This document shows positions 1-7,902 of a stretch of DNA of 38,020 nucleotides, one piece after another. This DNA is from JACVRW01 sp034664005 (GTDB lineage Bacteria; Actinomycetota; Thermoleophilia; Solirubrobacterales; Thermoleophilaceae). Both the position numbers and the translations under genes were made by a program. The DNA lies in NCBI GenBank assembly GCA_034664005.1, contig JAXDIL010000038.1, positions 1 through 38,020 of the forward strand, given 5' to 3'. The notes under the pieces were generated by a model, which was not told the DNA's origin, ran no database searches, and saw only the letters and a list, made by a program, of their open reading frames with translations. The first letter of the stretch is position 1, and every line of letters begins with the position of its first letter.

Positions 1-196
1 CGCCCAGCGGCCCGAACTGCTGCTCTGCGACGAGCCCACGGGGCAACTCGACTCCGACACGGGGCGGCGCGTGCTCGACCTGGTGAACGCGCTCCAGGCG
101 GAGCTCGGCTTCGCGCTCGTCGTCGCGACGCACGATTCGACCGTGGCGAGCCGCGCCGAGCGAACCCTGACGCTCGCGGACGGGCGGCTCGCATGA
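1..196 (+). CDS. ABC transporter ATP-binding protein, C-terminal part (5' end outside window)
   Basis: Partial gene; the reading frame enters at base 2 and ends with TGA at 194-196. The visible 64 residues hold the Walker B strand and D-loop (LLLCDEPTGQLD) and the H-switch (VVATHD), which places it in the MacB/LolD-type ATPase family that pairs with FtsX-like permeases. It would hydrolyse ATP at the inner face of the membrane to drive its partner. The stop overlaps the ATG of the next gene (ATGA at 193-196), so the two are translationally coupled. The Walker A and signature motifs lie outside the window. Substrate unknown. Confidence 0.93.
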   Translation, partial: AQRPELLLCDEPTGQLDSDTGRRVLDLVNALQAELGFALVVATHDSTVASRAERTLTLADGRLA

Positions 197-2898
197 TCGC
201 CGTGGCCCGCCTGGCGCTCACCAACCTGTGGCGCTCGCGAAGCCGCACGCTGCTCCGCATCGTCGTCCTGGCGACGGCCACGGCCCTGCTCGGCTCGATG
301 CTGCTGTTCGTGGGCGACTCCCTGAAGCAGATGAGTGCCGGCGCCGTGCGCAGTGTGCCGCTCGACTGGCAGGGCCCGCTCACATCTCAGAAGGCCGCGC
401 GGACGGTGGCGGCGCGCACCGCCTCGCAGGCCGGAGTGCTCGCCGCCGTACCCACGGCCACCGCTCCGCTCGAGGGCGCGTCCACGGCGTCCGCCGCCGG
501 CACGACCCGCTCGGGCTCCGGCTCCGTCCTCGCCGTGCCACCCGGCTACGGCCGCCACATCCACACCTTCCGGATGCTGCAGGGGTCCCTGAAGCCGGGT
601 CAGGTCGTGCTCGACCAGCAGATGGCCGCCACGCTCAGAGCGCAGATCGGCGGCAAGGTGCGCCTGCAGGCCACCCGCACGGGCGCGCCGGTGGCCTACA
701 CGGTGTCCGGGGTCGCGGTCGTCACGTCGCCCGACGTGCTCTTCCAACCGCTGAACCCTCAGCTCGGCCCCGCGCCCGCGCAGCCTCCGGCGAACGTCGC
801 GATCCTGCCCCTCGACACCTTCGCGCGCACCTACGCGCCGCTGCTTCGGTCGATCACACCCGCCAGCGTGGGCTCGAGCGTCCAGCCGGGCGCGCAGACC
901 GGCGTGCAGTGGCAGGTGCAGGCGCAGCTCGACCCGCGCCCGCTATCAGCCGGTAGTCCGACGAAGGCGTACAGGCTCGAGAACCAGACGCGCAACCGCG
1001 TCGAGCGCAGCCTGCCCGGACAGGTGCAGTTCGTCGACAACCTCGGCGACCATCTCAACACCGCCGCCGGCGACGCCCTCTACGCGGTGGCGCTCTACAT
1101 CCTGCTCGCCGTGCCGGGCGCGCTGATCGCGCTTGGGCTCGCCTACCTGGCCGCCCTCGGCACCGTGGAGCGCGACCGGCGCGACCTGGCGTTGCTGCGC
1201 GCCCGCGGTGCGTCGCGGCGCGACCTGCTCGCGCTCGCGGTGATCGAGAGCGCTGCCCTTGGCGCGCTGGCGGGCATCGCGGGCGGGGCTCTCGCGGTCG
1301 CGGCCGTCGCGGCGCTGGTGCCGGGCGGCGTGCAGCTCACAGCGGGTCGGATCGCGCTGGTGGCTGGCGCCTGCATCCTGCTCGCGATTGCGGGGGCAGC
1401 CGCCGCGCGAATCGGCGCCGCCGCGTCGGTCCTGCGCTCGCGTGTGGCCGACAGCCGGCGCGGCGTGCAGCGGACCGGACGGCCGCTGTGGCAGCGCCTG
1501 TACGTCGACATCGCCTGCCTGGCGGTGAGCGGGCTCGTCTACTGGCTGACAGTGCGCACCGGGTTCTCCGCCGTGGTCAACCCCGACTCGAACCCGACGC
1601 TGTCGCTGTCGGTGTACATGTTCTTCGCACCCGCGCTGCTCTGGATCGGCGCAACTCTGCTGCTCGTGCGCCTGCGTGGCCGCCTGCTGAGCTGGGCGGC
1701 GGCCCGGGTGGCCGGCGGAAGGGCCTCGAACGTCCGCTCCTTCCTGCTTGCCAGCGCCGGCCGGCGCGGTCCGGCGATCAACCGAGGGCTCGTGATCGTG
1801 GGGCTCCTGCTCGCCTTCGCGGTGAGCCTGGGGATCTTCACGGCCACCTGGGACCAGCAGGCGCGCGTCGACGCTCAGCTCACGCTCGGCGCCGATGTGG
1901 TGGCCACCGCGCCGCCGGGTCAGGTCGCAAAGACGGGGATCGAGAAGAAGATCGCGCGCGTGCCCGGCGTGGCGGCCACGACCGCGCTCGACCACTCATA
2001 CGCCTACGTCGGCCCGGACCTGCAGGACACATATGGGATCGACCCGTCCACGTTCACGCGCGCCACGACGCTGCGCGACTCGTACTTCATCGGCGACTCG
2101 GCGAGCGGGGCGATGCAGAAGCTCCGCAACACACCGGACGGAATCCTGGTCTCGAAGGAGACCATCACCGACTACGCGCTGAAGCCGGGTGACCTGCTCA
2201 AGCTGCGAGTGCTCGACCGCGCCAGCGGCCGCTTCCGCGTCGTCCCGTTCCACGTGGTGGGCACGGTCCAGGAGTTCCCGTCGGCGCCGAAGGACTCCTT
2301 CATGGTCACGAACCTCGCGCACCTGGAGCGGGCGAGCCACGGCGCCGGCCCCAACGTGGTGTTCGCGAAGGCGAGCCAGGACCCGGTCGCGGTGGCGCAG
2401 CGCGTGAAGCGAGCGACGCTGCGCGACGGCACGATCGTCAAGGACATCCGCGCGCAGACCGCGCAGACCGTCAGCTCGATCACCACCGTCAACCTCGACC
2501 ACATCAGCCGCATCGAGGAGGTCTTCAGCGTGCTGCTCGCCGCTGCGGCCATGGCGCTGTTCGTGGCGCTGGCGGTGGCGGAACGCCGGCACGAGTTCGC
2601 GACGATGGCGGCCGTCGGCGCCTCGCTGCGGCGCATCGGCGCGTTCCTCTGGAGCGAAGCGGCTCTCGTGCTGGCCGCCGGCGCGGCGCTTGCCGCGGGA
2701 TTGGGCTGGCTGCTCGCGAAGATGCTGGTGGCGATGCTGACCCACGCGTTCGACCCGCCGCCGGATCACCTGGCGATCCCCTGGGGCTTCCTCGGCGAGC
2801 TCGCGGCCGCGACGGTCGTGACGACCGTTATCGCCATCGCCGTCGCCGCGCGTCGCCTGAAACGCCTGCCGCTCGGCGCGATCCTGCGCGAGCAGTAA
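193..2898 (+). CDS. FtsX-like ABC transporter permease
   Basis: A 901-residue membrane protein, the permease partner of the ATPase that overlaps its start. One N-terminal membrane segment (about residues 19-42) is followed by a large extracytoplasmic domain, then a first FtsX-like helix bundle near residues 294-400 with the charged loop ERDRRDLALLRARGAS. More helices follow at about 435-500 and 545-570, a second extracytoplasmic domain, and a second FtsX bundle near 776-900 with the matching loop ERRHEFATMAAVGAS. This duplicated layout is normal for large FtsX/MacB-like permeases of Gram-positives, which move lipids, peptides or drugs or act as mechanotransmitters. The substrate cannot be told from sequence. 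The stop lies 6 bases from the stop of the convergent small gene. Confidence 0.93.
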   Translation: MIAVARLALTNLWRSRSRTLLRIVVLATATALLGSMLLFVGDSLKQMSAGAVRSVPLDWQGPLTSQKAARTVAARTASQAGVLAAVPTATAPLEGASTASAAGTTRSGSGSVLAVPPGYGRHIHTFRMLQGSLKPGQVVLDQQMAATLRAQIGGKVRLQATRTGAPVAYTVSGVAVVTSPDVLFQPLNPQLGPAPAQPPANVAILPLDTFARTYAPLLRSITPASVGSSVQPGAQTGVQWQVQAQLDPRPLSAGSPTKAYRLENQTRNRVERSLPGQVQFVDNLGDHLNTAAGDALYAVALYILLAVPGALIALGLAYLAALGTVERDRRDLALLRARGASRRDLLALAVIESAALGALAGIAGGALAVAAVAALVPGGVQLTAGRIALVAGACILLAIAGAAAARIGAAASVLRSRVADSRRGVQRTGRPLWQRLYVDIACLAVSGLVYWLTVRTGFSAVVNPDSNPTLSLSVYMFFAPALLWIGATLLLVRLRGRLLSWAAARVAGGRASNVRSFLLASAGRRGPAINRGLVIVGLLLAFAVSLGIFTATWDQQARVDAQLTLGADVVATAPPGQVAKTGIEKKIARVPGVAATTALDHSYAYVGPDLQDTYGIDPSTFTRATTLRDSYFIGDSASGAMQKLRNTPDGILVSKETITDYALKPGDLLKLRVLDRASGRFRVVPFHVVGTVQEFPSAPKDSFMVTNLAHLERASHGAGPNVVFAKASQDPVAVAQRVKRATLRDGTIVKDIRAQTAQTVSSITTVNLDHISRIEEVFSVLLAAAAMALFVALAVAERRHEFATMAAVGASLRRIGAFLWSEAALVLAAGAALAAGLGWLLAKMLVAMLTHAFDPPPDHLAIPWGFLGELAAATVVTTVIAIAVAARRLKRLPLGAILREQ

Positions 2899-2904
2899 TG
2901 GGGG

Positions 2905-3123
2905 TCAGGCGCCGCCGACGGTACGGCGGAACAGCACCATGCAGACCACCGCGATGATCGCGCAGACGAACGGAATCGCGAAGCCGAACACGCCGAAGAT
3001 GGCAAGCACGAAGCCGACCACGGCGATCACGCCGGTCGTGCTCCCCACGAGCACGAGCTGGTAGGCGCGCCGCTCACGACCTCTGCGCGAGGGCGGTCCA
3101 CCGGATGTTGGTGAGAGTCCCAC
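2905..3123 (-). CDS. Small two-helix membrane protein, unknown function
   Basis: A 72-residue protein with a basic N-terminus (PSRRGRERRAYQ) followed by two closely spaced hydrophobic segments at about residues 22-45 and 47-66, ending RRTVGGA. I do not recognise a family; it looks like a small DUF-type inner-membrane protein. The start is a GTG with no ribosome-binding site, preceded by TAGCTT with 7 bases between, which suits a leaderless message. It lies downstream of the DsrE-like gene on the same strand (32-base gap) and converges on the FtsX permease with 6 bases between stops. Confidence 0.7.
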   Translation of the reverse strand: MGLSPTSGGPPSRRGRERRAYQLVLVGSTTGVIAVVGFVLAIFGVFGFAIPFVCAIIAVVCMVLFRRTVGGA

Positions 3124-3130
3124 GGCGTGA

Positions 3131-3136
3131 AAGCTA
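3131..3136 (-). promoter_or_regulatory. Predicted -10 box of a leaderless promoter
   Basis: TAGCTT on the minus strand, 7 bases before the GTG of the small membrane protein. No -35 element is recognisable. One of ten TAnnnT boxes set 6-8 bases before a start codon in this window. Confidence 0.4.
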
Positions 3137-3155
3137 CCCCAGCAGCCGCTCCGGC

Positions 3156-3515
3156 CTAGTACGTCAGCGTCGAGTCCGCCCAGCCGGCCAGCTCCACGAG
3201 CTTCGTCGGCGGCGCGAGCTCGATGCCCTCGGCGGCCGTCTCCGGGTCGAGGCCACGCGCGTTGCTCGACATGCCGGATAGGAAGATCGGCACACCGGCG
3301 CTCACCAGCGCCTCCCAGTGCTCGCCGAAGCTGCCCGTGCCGATGCCGTGCGCCGTCGCCGCGGTGGCCGGCCGCGCGTACTGCACGCCGTCGCCCGCGA
3401 TGAACACCTGCACGTCATGGCCCTCCTCGGCCGCGGTGCGCGCCACCAGCAGCGCCAGCGCTCCGCGCGTGGGGTTCTCGGGCCCGGTTGCCAGATGGAT
3501 CAGGAGCTTTGTCAT
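3156..3515 (-). CDS. DsrE/DsrF-like family protein
   Basis: A 119-residue protein from ATG 3515, with the small Rossmann-like DsrE fold pattern: MTKLLIHLATGPENPT at the N-terminus, then VQVFIAGDGVQYARP, and VPIFLSGMSSNARGLD, with the short C-terminal LVELAGWADSTLTY. DsrE-like proteins handle sulfur relay or bind small ligands. The equivalent of the relay cysteine is absent here: GMSSNARG where sulfur-relay members carry Cys. A sulfurtransferase role is therefore doubtful. A frame extension upstream to 3566 exists but adds a poorly conserved basic stretch, so ATG 3515 is preferred. The gene is divergent from the secreted protein at 3586, with a 70-base gap. Confidence 0.85.
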   Translation of the reverse strand: MTKLLIHLATGPENPTRGALALLVARTAAEEGHDVQVFIAGDGVQYARPATAATAHGIGTGSFGEHWEALVSAGVPIFLSGMSSNARGLDPETAAEGIELAPPTKLVELAGWADSTLTY

Positions 3516-3531
3516 GCGCGCAGTCTGCCTT

Positions 3532-3569
3532 CGATTGGCTCGTGCGTACATAGCTATTTGATCCAATCG
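3532..3569. promoter_or_regulatory. Inverted repeat between divergent genes (possible operator)
   Basis: CGATTGG (3532-3538) and its exact complement CCAATCG (3563-3569) are separated by 24 bases that include the perfect palindrome ATAGCTAT (3550-3557). This is the only intergenic space between the DsrE-like gene and the secreted protein, so it must hold both promoters. No regulator for it is apparent. Confidence 0.35.
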
Positions 3570-3573
3570 GGGT

Positions 3574-3579
3574 TAGTCT
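3574..3579 (+). promoter_or_regulatory. Predicted -10 box of a leaderless promoter
   Basis: TAGTCT ends exactly 6 bases before the GTG at 3586, so transcription would start at or next to the start codon. There is no Shine-Dalgarno sequence before the GTG. Confidence 0.45.
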
Positions 3580-3585
3580 CGCCAT

Positions 3586-5265
3586 GTGAGGCGCTGGCCC
3601 GCCATGCTCGCGACGCTGGTCGCCCTTGCCGCAATCCCGGCTGCGCCCGCGGCCGCGCTCGATCCGCCGCAGGCGTCCGTTGGCGGGAACAACTCGCAGT
3701 GGATCTCCGGCGACCTCCTGTCGCAGACCGGCCTGAACTGCTCGACCGCGATCCTCGGTAGCGCGTACACCGAGATCATGGTCCAGGGAATCGCCTCCTA
3801 CGGCGGGCTTCCCTCGGTTCCGAAGGTCGGCGACGGCTACTGGACCGCGTTCCTCGTCTCGATCCCCGGCAACCCGTGCGGCCCGGGCTCGACGTCGGTG
3901 GTCACGACGCTGGTCATGCCGCCATACACGGACGTCGACTCGTCCAGGCAGATCCGCTGCTTCGGCCTGCCGCGCTCCGCCTCGGGCTGGCAGGAGCTGA
4001 CCGGGCAGAGCTGGAGCTTCCTGGGCCAGAGCGGCCCGTACTGCCCGACCGGGCCGACGCCCTCGCCGTATCACTCGGGCGGCCAGCAGTTCGGCTTCCG
4101 GCCGCTCGCAAGCGGGCAGATGTTCTGGATCTTCGTACCGGTGAAGTCCACCCAGCCGCTGATCGGCGCGCAGAGAAGCCCGGCGGACGGCTTCCGCTGG
4201 CTCACCGATGCCACCGGCGTCTACGCGAACCCGGGGCTGAGCACGGTCTGGGCGAACGTCTTCCCCTCGGGCGCCGGCGGCAACCCGCGCGTCTACTTCG
4301 CGCGCGACCCCACGACCATCCCCTTCTGGAAGGACGACGCACCGAACGACCCGGACAACCCGCTCTTCCCGGGAATCACCACCAAGAGCCGGGTGGAGTG
4401 GTTCGCCAACCTCTACAGCGCGGGCAAGACCGGGGAGTTCTGCTGGCAGCTGTTCAAGGGCGCTGCCGATGCCTCGCCCGATATCGACTCGTGCTCGCCC
4501 GGCTCGTTCTCGGGCTGGAACGGAGCGATCACCGCGGCTGGCGATCTCTGGCAGGTGTTCGGCTCCGGCGGCGCGAAGGGACCCAACGGCGGCTACTCCC
4601 CGCTCTACTACGACGACGATCCGCCCAACACACTGTTCACGCTGCGCTGGCGGTTCATACCGGGTGCCGGTCAGGGTGCGGCGCCACCGCCGGCGGACAC
4701 CCAGTTCCGGACACTCTCCGGTCCCGACCAGGACGGCGACGGGGTGGCGAACAACGGGGCCGACGCCTGCCCGGCTGTCAAGGGAACGCTTGCGAACGGG
4801 TGCCTGCCCGGCGTGCAGGAGGACCCGGACAAGGACGGCGTCTACGGCGCCGTGGATGCCTGCCCGAGCGAGGACGGCAAGGGCGCGCTGAACGGCTGCC
4901 CCGGCGACATGACCGGAGGCCTATCGGTGAAGAAGGGCACGCTGCTCAAGGGCGCGGCTCTGATCAAGGGCACGAAGATCAAGTTCACCTGCAGCACGGC
5001 CTCCACCGCCAAGGCCGCCCTCGTGATCTCGAAGAAGACCGCAAAGGCGCTCCGGATCAAGTCCAAGAAGAAGACGCTCACGATCGCGAGCGGCAAGGGC
5101 AAGTGCGTCCCGGGCTCCAGCGGCAGTGCGAAGCTGAAGCTCGCGCGCGCGTACGCGAAGAACGTGAAGCGCAACCGGAAGAAGCTTCCGGCATCGCTGA
5201 CGCTCGGCCTGAGTGCGCCGGGCAGAACCGCGCTCACGCTCACGCAGGCCGTCAAGCTCCGCTGA
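3586..5265 (+). CDS. Secreted protein with TSP3-like calcium-binding repeats
   Basis: 559 residues. An N-terminal signal peptide (about 1-24, ending PAAPAAA) predicts export. Residues about 25-370 form a Trp/Gly/Pro-rich extracellular domain that I cannot assign. Two thrombospondin-type-3-like calcium loops follow: DQDGDGVANNGADACP at about 381 and DPDKDGVYGAVDACP at about 413. The last 120 residues are a Lys/Arg-rich beta module ending GRTALTLTQAVKLR, a kind of tail common on secreted proteins of Solirubrobacterales. Several cysteine pairs suggest disulphides. The GTG start has no ribosome-binding site but a TAGTCT box 6 bases upstream. A structural or adhesive role at the cell surface is plausible but unproven. 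It is divergent from the DsrE-like gene. Confidence 0.85.
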   Translation: MRRWPAMLATLVALAAIPAAPAAALDPPQASVGGNNSQWISGDLLSQTGLNCSTAILGSAYTEIMVQGIASYGGLPSVPKVGDGYWTAFLVSIPGNPCGPGSTSVVTTLVMPPYTDVDSSRQIRCFGLPRSASGWQELTGQSWSFLGQSGPYCPTGPTPSPYHSGGQQFGFRPLASGQMFWIFVPVKSTQPLIGAQRSPADGFRWLTDATGVYANPGLSTVWANVFPSGAGGNPRVYFARDPTTIPFWKDDAPNDPDNPLFPGITTKSRVEWFANLYSAGKTGEFCWQLFKGAADASPDIDSCSPGSFSGWNGAITAAGDLWQVFGSGGAKGPNGGYSPLYYDDDPPNTLFTLRWRFIPGAGQGAAPPPADTQFRTLSGPDQDGDGVANNGADACPAVKGTLANGCLPGVQEDPDKDGVYGAVDACPSEDGKGALNGCPGDMTGGLSVKKGTLLKGAALIKGTKIKFTCSTASTAKAALVISKKTAKALRIKSKKKTLTIASGKGKCVPGSSGSAKLKLARAYAKNVKRNRKKLPASLTLGLSAPGRTALTLTQAVKLR

Positions 5266-5266
5266 G

Positions 5267-5272
5267 TAGCCT
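5267..5272 (+). promoter_or_regulatory. Predicted -10 box of a leaderless promoter
   Basis: TAGCCT ends 6 bases before the GTG at 5279 and starts 2 bases after the stop codon of the secreted protein. Its spacing is identical to that of the boxes at 3574, 7891 and 11338. Confidence 0.45.
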
Positions 5273-5278
5273 CGTGGC

Positions 5279-5836
5279 GTGGCACGCGCGCCGAGCGAGG
5301 AGCCAGAGGGAATCGTCTACAGGCCGGAGCTGCTCTCCGTAGAGGACGAGGACGAGCTGGTCCGCCGGATGAAGACGCTCCGCTTCGACCCAATCGTGCT
5401 CCACGGCCAGGCCGCGAAGCGCACCGGGCGCCACTACGGGCTCGACTATGACTATGGGTCGCGCACGCCGATGCCCGGCGAGCCCGCGCCCCACTGGCTG
5501 CTGCCGGTCCGGGCGAAAGCTGCCGCGCTGGCCGGCCACGACCCGGAGGAGCTCGTCGAGATCCTGGTGCAGCGTTACCCGCCCGGCGCGACGATCGGCT
5601 GGCACCGCGACGCGCCGGCCTTCGGAACCGTGATCGGCGTCTCGCTCGGCGGCTTCAGCCGGCTCCGCTTCCAGCGCGGCAAGCGCGAGCAGCGGCGCGT
5701 CTGGGAGGTCATGCTCGAGCCGCGCTCGGGCTACGTCCTGAGCGGCGAGGCGCGGCGGTCGTGGGAGCATTCGATCCCGCCCACCAAGGAGCTCCGCTAC
5801 TCCATCACGTTCCGCACCCTCCGGAAGCCCGACTGA
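5279..5836 (+). CDS. AlkB-like 2-oxoglutarate/Fe(II) dioxygenase
   Basis: 185 residues. The Fe(II) ligands of the AlkB family are visible as H109 and D111 (GWHRDAP) and H164 (WEHSIPP), with the 2-oxoglutarate-binding arginines in RYSITFR (R173, R179). Family members oxidatively remove alkyl groups from nucleic acids or protein; this one is close in layout to small bacterial AlkB homologues that may act on DNA or RNA. The conserved RYPPG before the metal motif is present. The GTG start sits 6 bases after a TAGCCT box. Its stop overlaps the ATG of the zinc-ribbon gene by one base, beginning a three-gene run (5279-7883). Confidence 0.92.
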   Translation: MARAPSEEPEGIVYRPELLSVEDEDELVRRMKTLRFDPIVLHGQAAKRTGRHYGLDYDYGSRTPMPGEPAPHWLLPVRAKAAALAGHDPEELVEILVQRYPPGATIGWHRDAPAFGTVIGVSLGGFSRLRFQRGKREQRRVWEVMLEPRSGYVLSGEARRSWEHSIPPTKELRYSITFRTLRKPD

Positions 5837-6306
5837 TGGACACCGCCTGCCCGAACTGCGACGCCGCGGCGCCACCCGGCGCGCGCCGCTGCGCGCGCTG
5901 CGGCTACGGCTTCCTGGAGGACGGCCGCGGGCCGCGCCGCTCGCGCCCCGGCCGCGCCCGCGCCTCGGCCGCCTTGGCACTGGCGATCGTCGCCGCCGGC
6001 GCCGCATTCCTGTCGACAGTCCTGGATAGGGGTCGCTATACGACACCTATCCAGGATCGTCGCGCGAGCGCGGGGCTCGAGGTGCTCTCCGAGCGGCCGC
6101 TTTCGCGCGCGGCGGCGGAGCGCGTGCTCGCTCAGCGCTACCTCCACGCGCAGGACGACGACCAGGCCGACGTGCACTGCTCCGGGCGCATCCCCAAGCC
6201 GGCCCACTCGGTGCGCCGTTGCCGGCTCACCTATCCGGCCGGCGTCAGGCGGACGCTGGTGCTCCTCACGAACGCACGCGGCGCGGAGGTGCTGGCCGAG
6301 CCGTGA
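5836..6306 (+). CDS. Zinc-ribbon membrane protein, unknown function
   Basis: 156 residues from ATG 5836. The N-terminus is a four-cysteine zinc ribbon (C5, C8, C19, C22), followed by a basic linker, one membrane helix (about 43-63) and an outer domain of about 90 residues with two cysteines (VHCSG, RRCR) that could form a disulphide. The topology is that of small zinc_ribbon_2 proteins of actinobacteria; function unknown. Residues 62-74, just after the helix, are encoded by an almost perfect 37-base hairpin (6020-6056) that looks like an inserted palindromic element kept in frame. The gene overlaps AlkB by 1 base and the antiporter by 4 (GTGA). Confidence 0.82.
   Translation: MDTACPNCDAAAPPGARRCARCGYGFLEDGRGPRRSRPGRARASAALALAIVAAGAAFLSTVLDRGRYTTPIQDRRASAGLEVLSERPLSRAAAERVLAQRYLHAQDDDQADVHCSGRIPKPAHSVRRCRLTYPAGVRRTLVLLTNARGAEVLAEP
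6020..6056. repeat. Long palindromic element inside a coding region
   Basis: Two 16-base arms (6020-6035 and 6041-6056) pair at 15 of 16 positions around the 5-base loop CTATA; the only mismatch is G6031 against A6045. The element reads CCTGGATAGG, then GTCG-loop-CGAC, then CCTATCCAGG. It lies within the zinc-ribbon gene just after its membrane helix. Its AT-rich core is unlike the surrounding coding DNA. It has no U-tract, so it is not an intrinsic terminator. I found no second copy in this window. Confidence 0.75.
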
Positions 6307-7883
6307 CGGGCCATGTCGAGCTCGTGATCCTGTTCCTGCTGGTGACGGTGGCGGCGCTCACCGCGCTGGCCCGTGTCCTGCGCGTGCCCTATCCGATACT
6401 GCTGGTGGTGGGCGGCAGCCTCGTGGGCTTCGCCCCGGGCGTGCCGGACGTCCAGCTCCCGCCGGACCTGGTGCTCCTGATCTTCCTGCCGCCGCTGCTG
6501 TTCAACGCGGCCTACTTCTCCTCGGCGCGCGACCTGCGCGCCGGTATGCGCCCGATCGTCCTGACCGCCATCGGGCTCGTGCTGGTCACGACCTGCGCCG
6601 TCGCAGTCGCCGCGCACGCTGTCATCGACGGATTGCCGTGGGCCGCCGCGTTCGCGCTCGGCGCGATCGTCTCGCCGACCGACCCGCTCGCCGCGACGAC
6701 GATCATGCGGCGGCTCGGCGTGCCCAACCGGGTCACCGCGGTGATCGAGGGCGAGAGCCTCGTCAACGACGGCACCGCCCTTGTGGCGTACCGCACCGCG
6801 GTGGCCGCCGCCGTCGGCGGGAGCTTCGACCTGCTCGACGCCACCGGCGACTTCGTCGTGAACGTGCTCGGCGGCATCGCGGTCGGAGTGGTCGCCGGAG
6901 CCCTGGTCGTGGCGGCGCTGCGGAAGCTCGTGGCCGACGACGTGGTCGGGGTGGTGATCTCGCTCGCCGCCGGCTACGTCGCCTACATCCCCGCCGAGGA
7001 GATCGGCGTGTCCGGAGTGCTCGCCGCCGTGACCATCGGCCTGATCGTCGGGCACCGCTCGTCCGAGCTCTCGACCCCGGCGTCACGCCTGCGTGGCTAC
7101 GGGTTCTGGGAGGTGCTCGTCTTCCTGCTGAACGCGGTGCTGTTCGTGCTTGTGGGGCTCCAACTCCCGGGGATCCTGTCGGAACAGGACCGCTCCGCCG
7201 TCGAGCTGATCGCGCTCGGCGCCCTGATCGGGCTGGTCGTGATCGGCACGCGGCTCCTCTGGGTCCACACGACCCCATACCTCATACGCGCGCTCGACAG
7301 GCGGCCGAGCCAGGTGGCGCGCCGTGTGAGCTGGCAGCTGCGCGTCATTGCGGGCTGGAGCGGCCTGCGCGGCTCCGTCTCACTCGCCGCTGCCCTCGCC
7401 CTCCCGCATGGCTTCCCCGAGCGGGAACTGCTGATCTTCCTCACGCTGGTCGTGATCTTCGCGACGCTCGTGCTCCAGGGCCTGACGCTCCCGCTCCTGA
7501 TCCGGCGGCTCGGCATCGAGGACGACGGCGCGGGCGAGCGCGAGGAGCTCCGCGCGCGCGGCGAGGCGGCCCAGGCCGGCATCGAGCACCTGCGCCGCCT
7601 CGCCGAGGAGGACTGGACGCGCCAGGACTCGGTCGAGCGCATGATCAAGCTGTACGAGTTCCGGCTCCGGCGGCTCAAGCAGCGCGCCGGGAAGCTCGAC
7701 GTGGACGGTGACGAGGGCGACCTGAACGAGCGCTCGGAGACCTACCAGCGAATGGTCCGCGAGGTGCTCGACGCGCAGCGCGTGCGGATCATCGAGCTGC
7801 GCGACGAGGGCGTGATCTCGGACAGCGTGCTGTACGCACTGGAGCGGGAGCTCGACCTGGAGGATCAGCGTCTCGAGATCTGA
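6303..7883 (+). CDS. Na+/H+ antiporter, CPA1 family
   Basis: 526 residues from GTG 6303, which overlaps the previous stop (GTGA). About twelve membrane helices fill residues 5-410. Diagnostic motifs of the CPA1/NhaP type are visible: FLPPLLFNAAYF, the ion-binding SPTDPLAATTI, EGESLVNDGTALV and WSGLRGSVSLAAALALP. A cytoplasmic tail of about 110 residues is rich in charged residues and probably coiled-coil (EREELRARGEAAQAGIEHL). It would exchange sodium for protons at the cell membrane for pH and salt homeostasis. The start chosen removes an N-terminal extension encoded in the zinc-ribbon gene. Confidence 0.94.
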   Translation: MTGHVELVILFLLVTVAALTALARVLRVPYPILLVVGGSLVGFAPGVPDVQLPPDLVLLIFLPPLLFNAAYFSSARDLRAGMRPIVLTAIGLVLVTTCAVAVAAHAVIDGLPWAAAFALGAIVSPTDPLAATTIMRRLGVPNRVTAVIEGESLVNDGTALVAYRTAVAAAVGGSFDLLDATGDFVVNVLGGIAVGVVAGALVVAALRKLVADDVVGVVISLAAGYVAYIPAEEIGVSGVLAAVTIGLIVGHRSSELSTPASRLRGYGFWEVLVFLLNAVLFVLVGLQLPGILSEQDRSAVELIALGALIGLVVIGTRLLWVHTTPYLIRALDRRPSQVARRVSWQLRVIAGWSGLRGSVSLAAALALPHGFPERELLIFLTLVVIFATLVLQGLTLPLLIRRLGIEDDGAGEREELRARGEAAQAGIEHLRRLAEEDWTRQDSVERMIKLYEFRLRRLKQRAGKLDVDGDEGDLNERSETYQRMVREVLDAQRVRIIELRDEGVISDSVLYALERELDLEDQRLEI

Positions 7884-7890
7884 GCGGGCG

Positions 7891-7896
7891 TAACCT
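7891..7896 (+). promoter_or_regulatory. Predicted -10 box of a leaderless promoter
   Basis: TAACCT ends 6 bases before the ATG at 7903, in the 19-base gap after the antiporter. Confidence 0.45.
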
Positions 7897-7902
7897 GGGG
7901 CG

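Noticed and set aside
946..1995. 349-codon minus-strand open frame within the FtsX permease gene
   Set aside because: His/Arg/Gln-rich shadow; the permease frame has membrane helices and duplicated loops.
6020..6056. Intrinsic terminator
   Set aside because: The stem is strong but lies inside an open frame, lacks a U-tract, and both flanking genes overlap in one operon.
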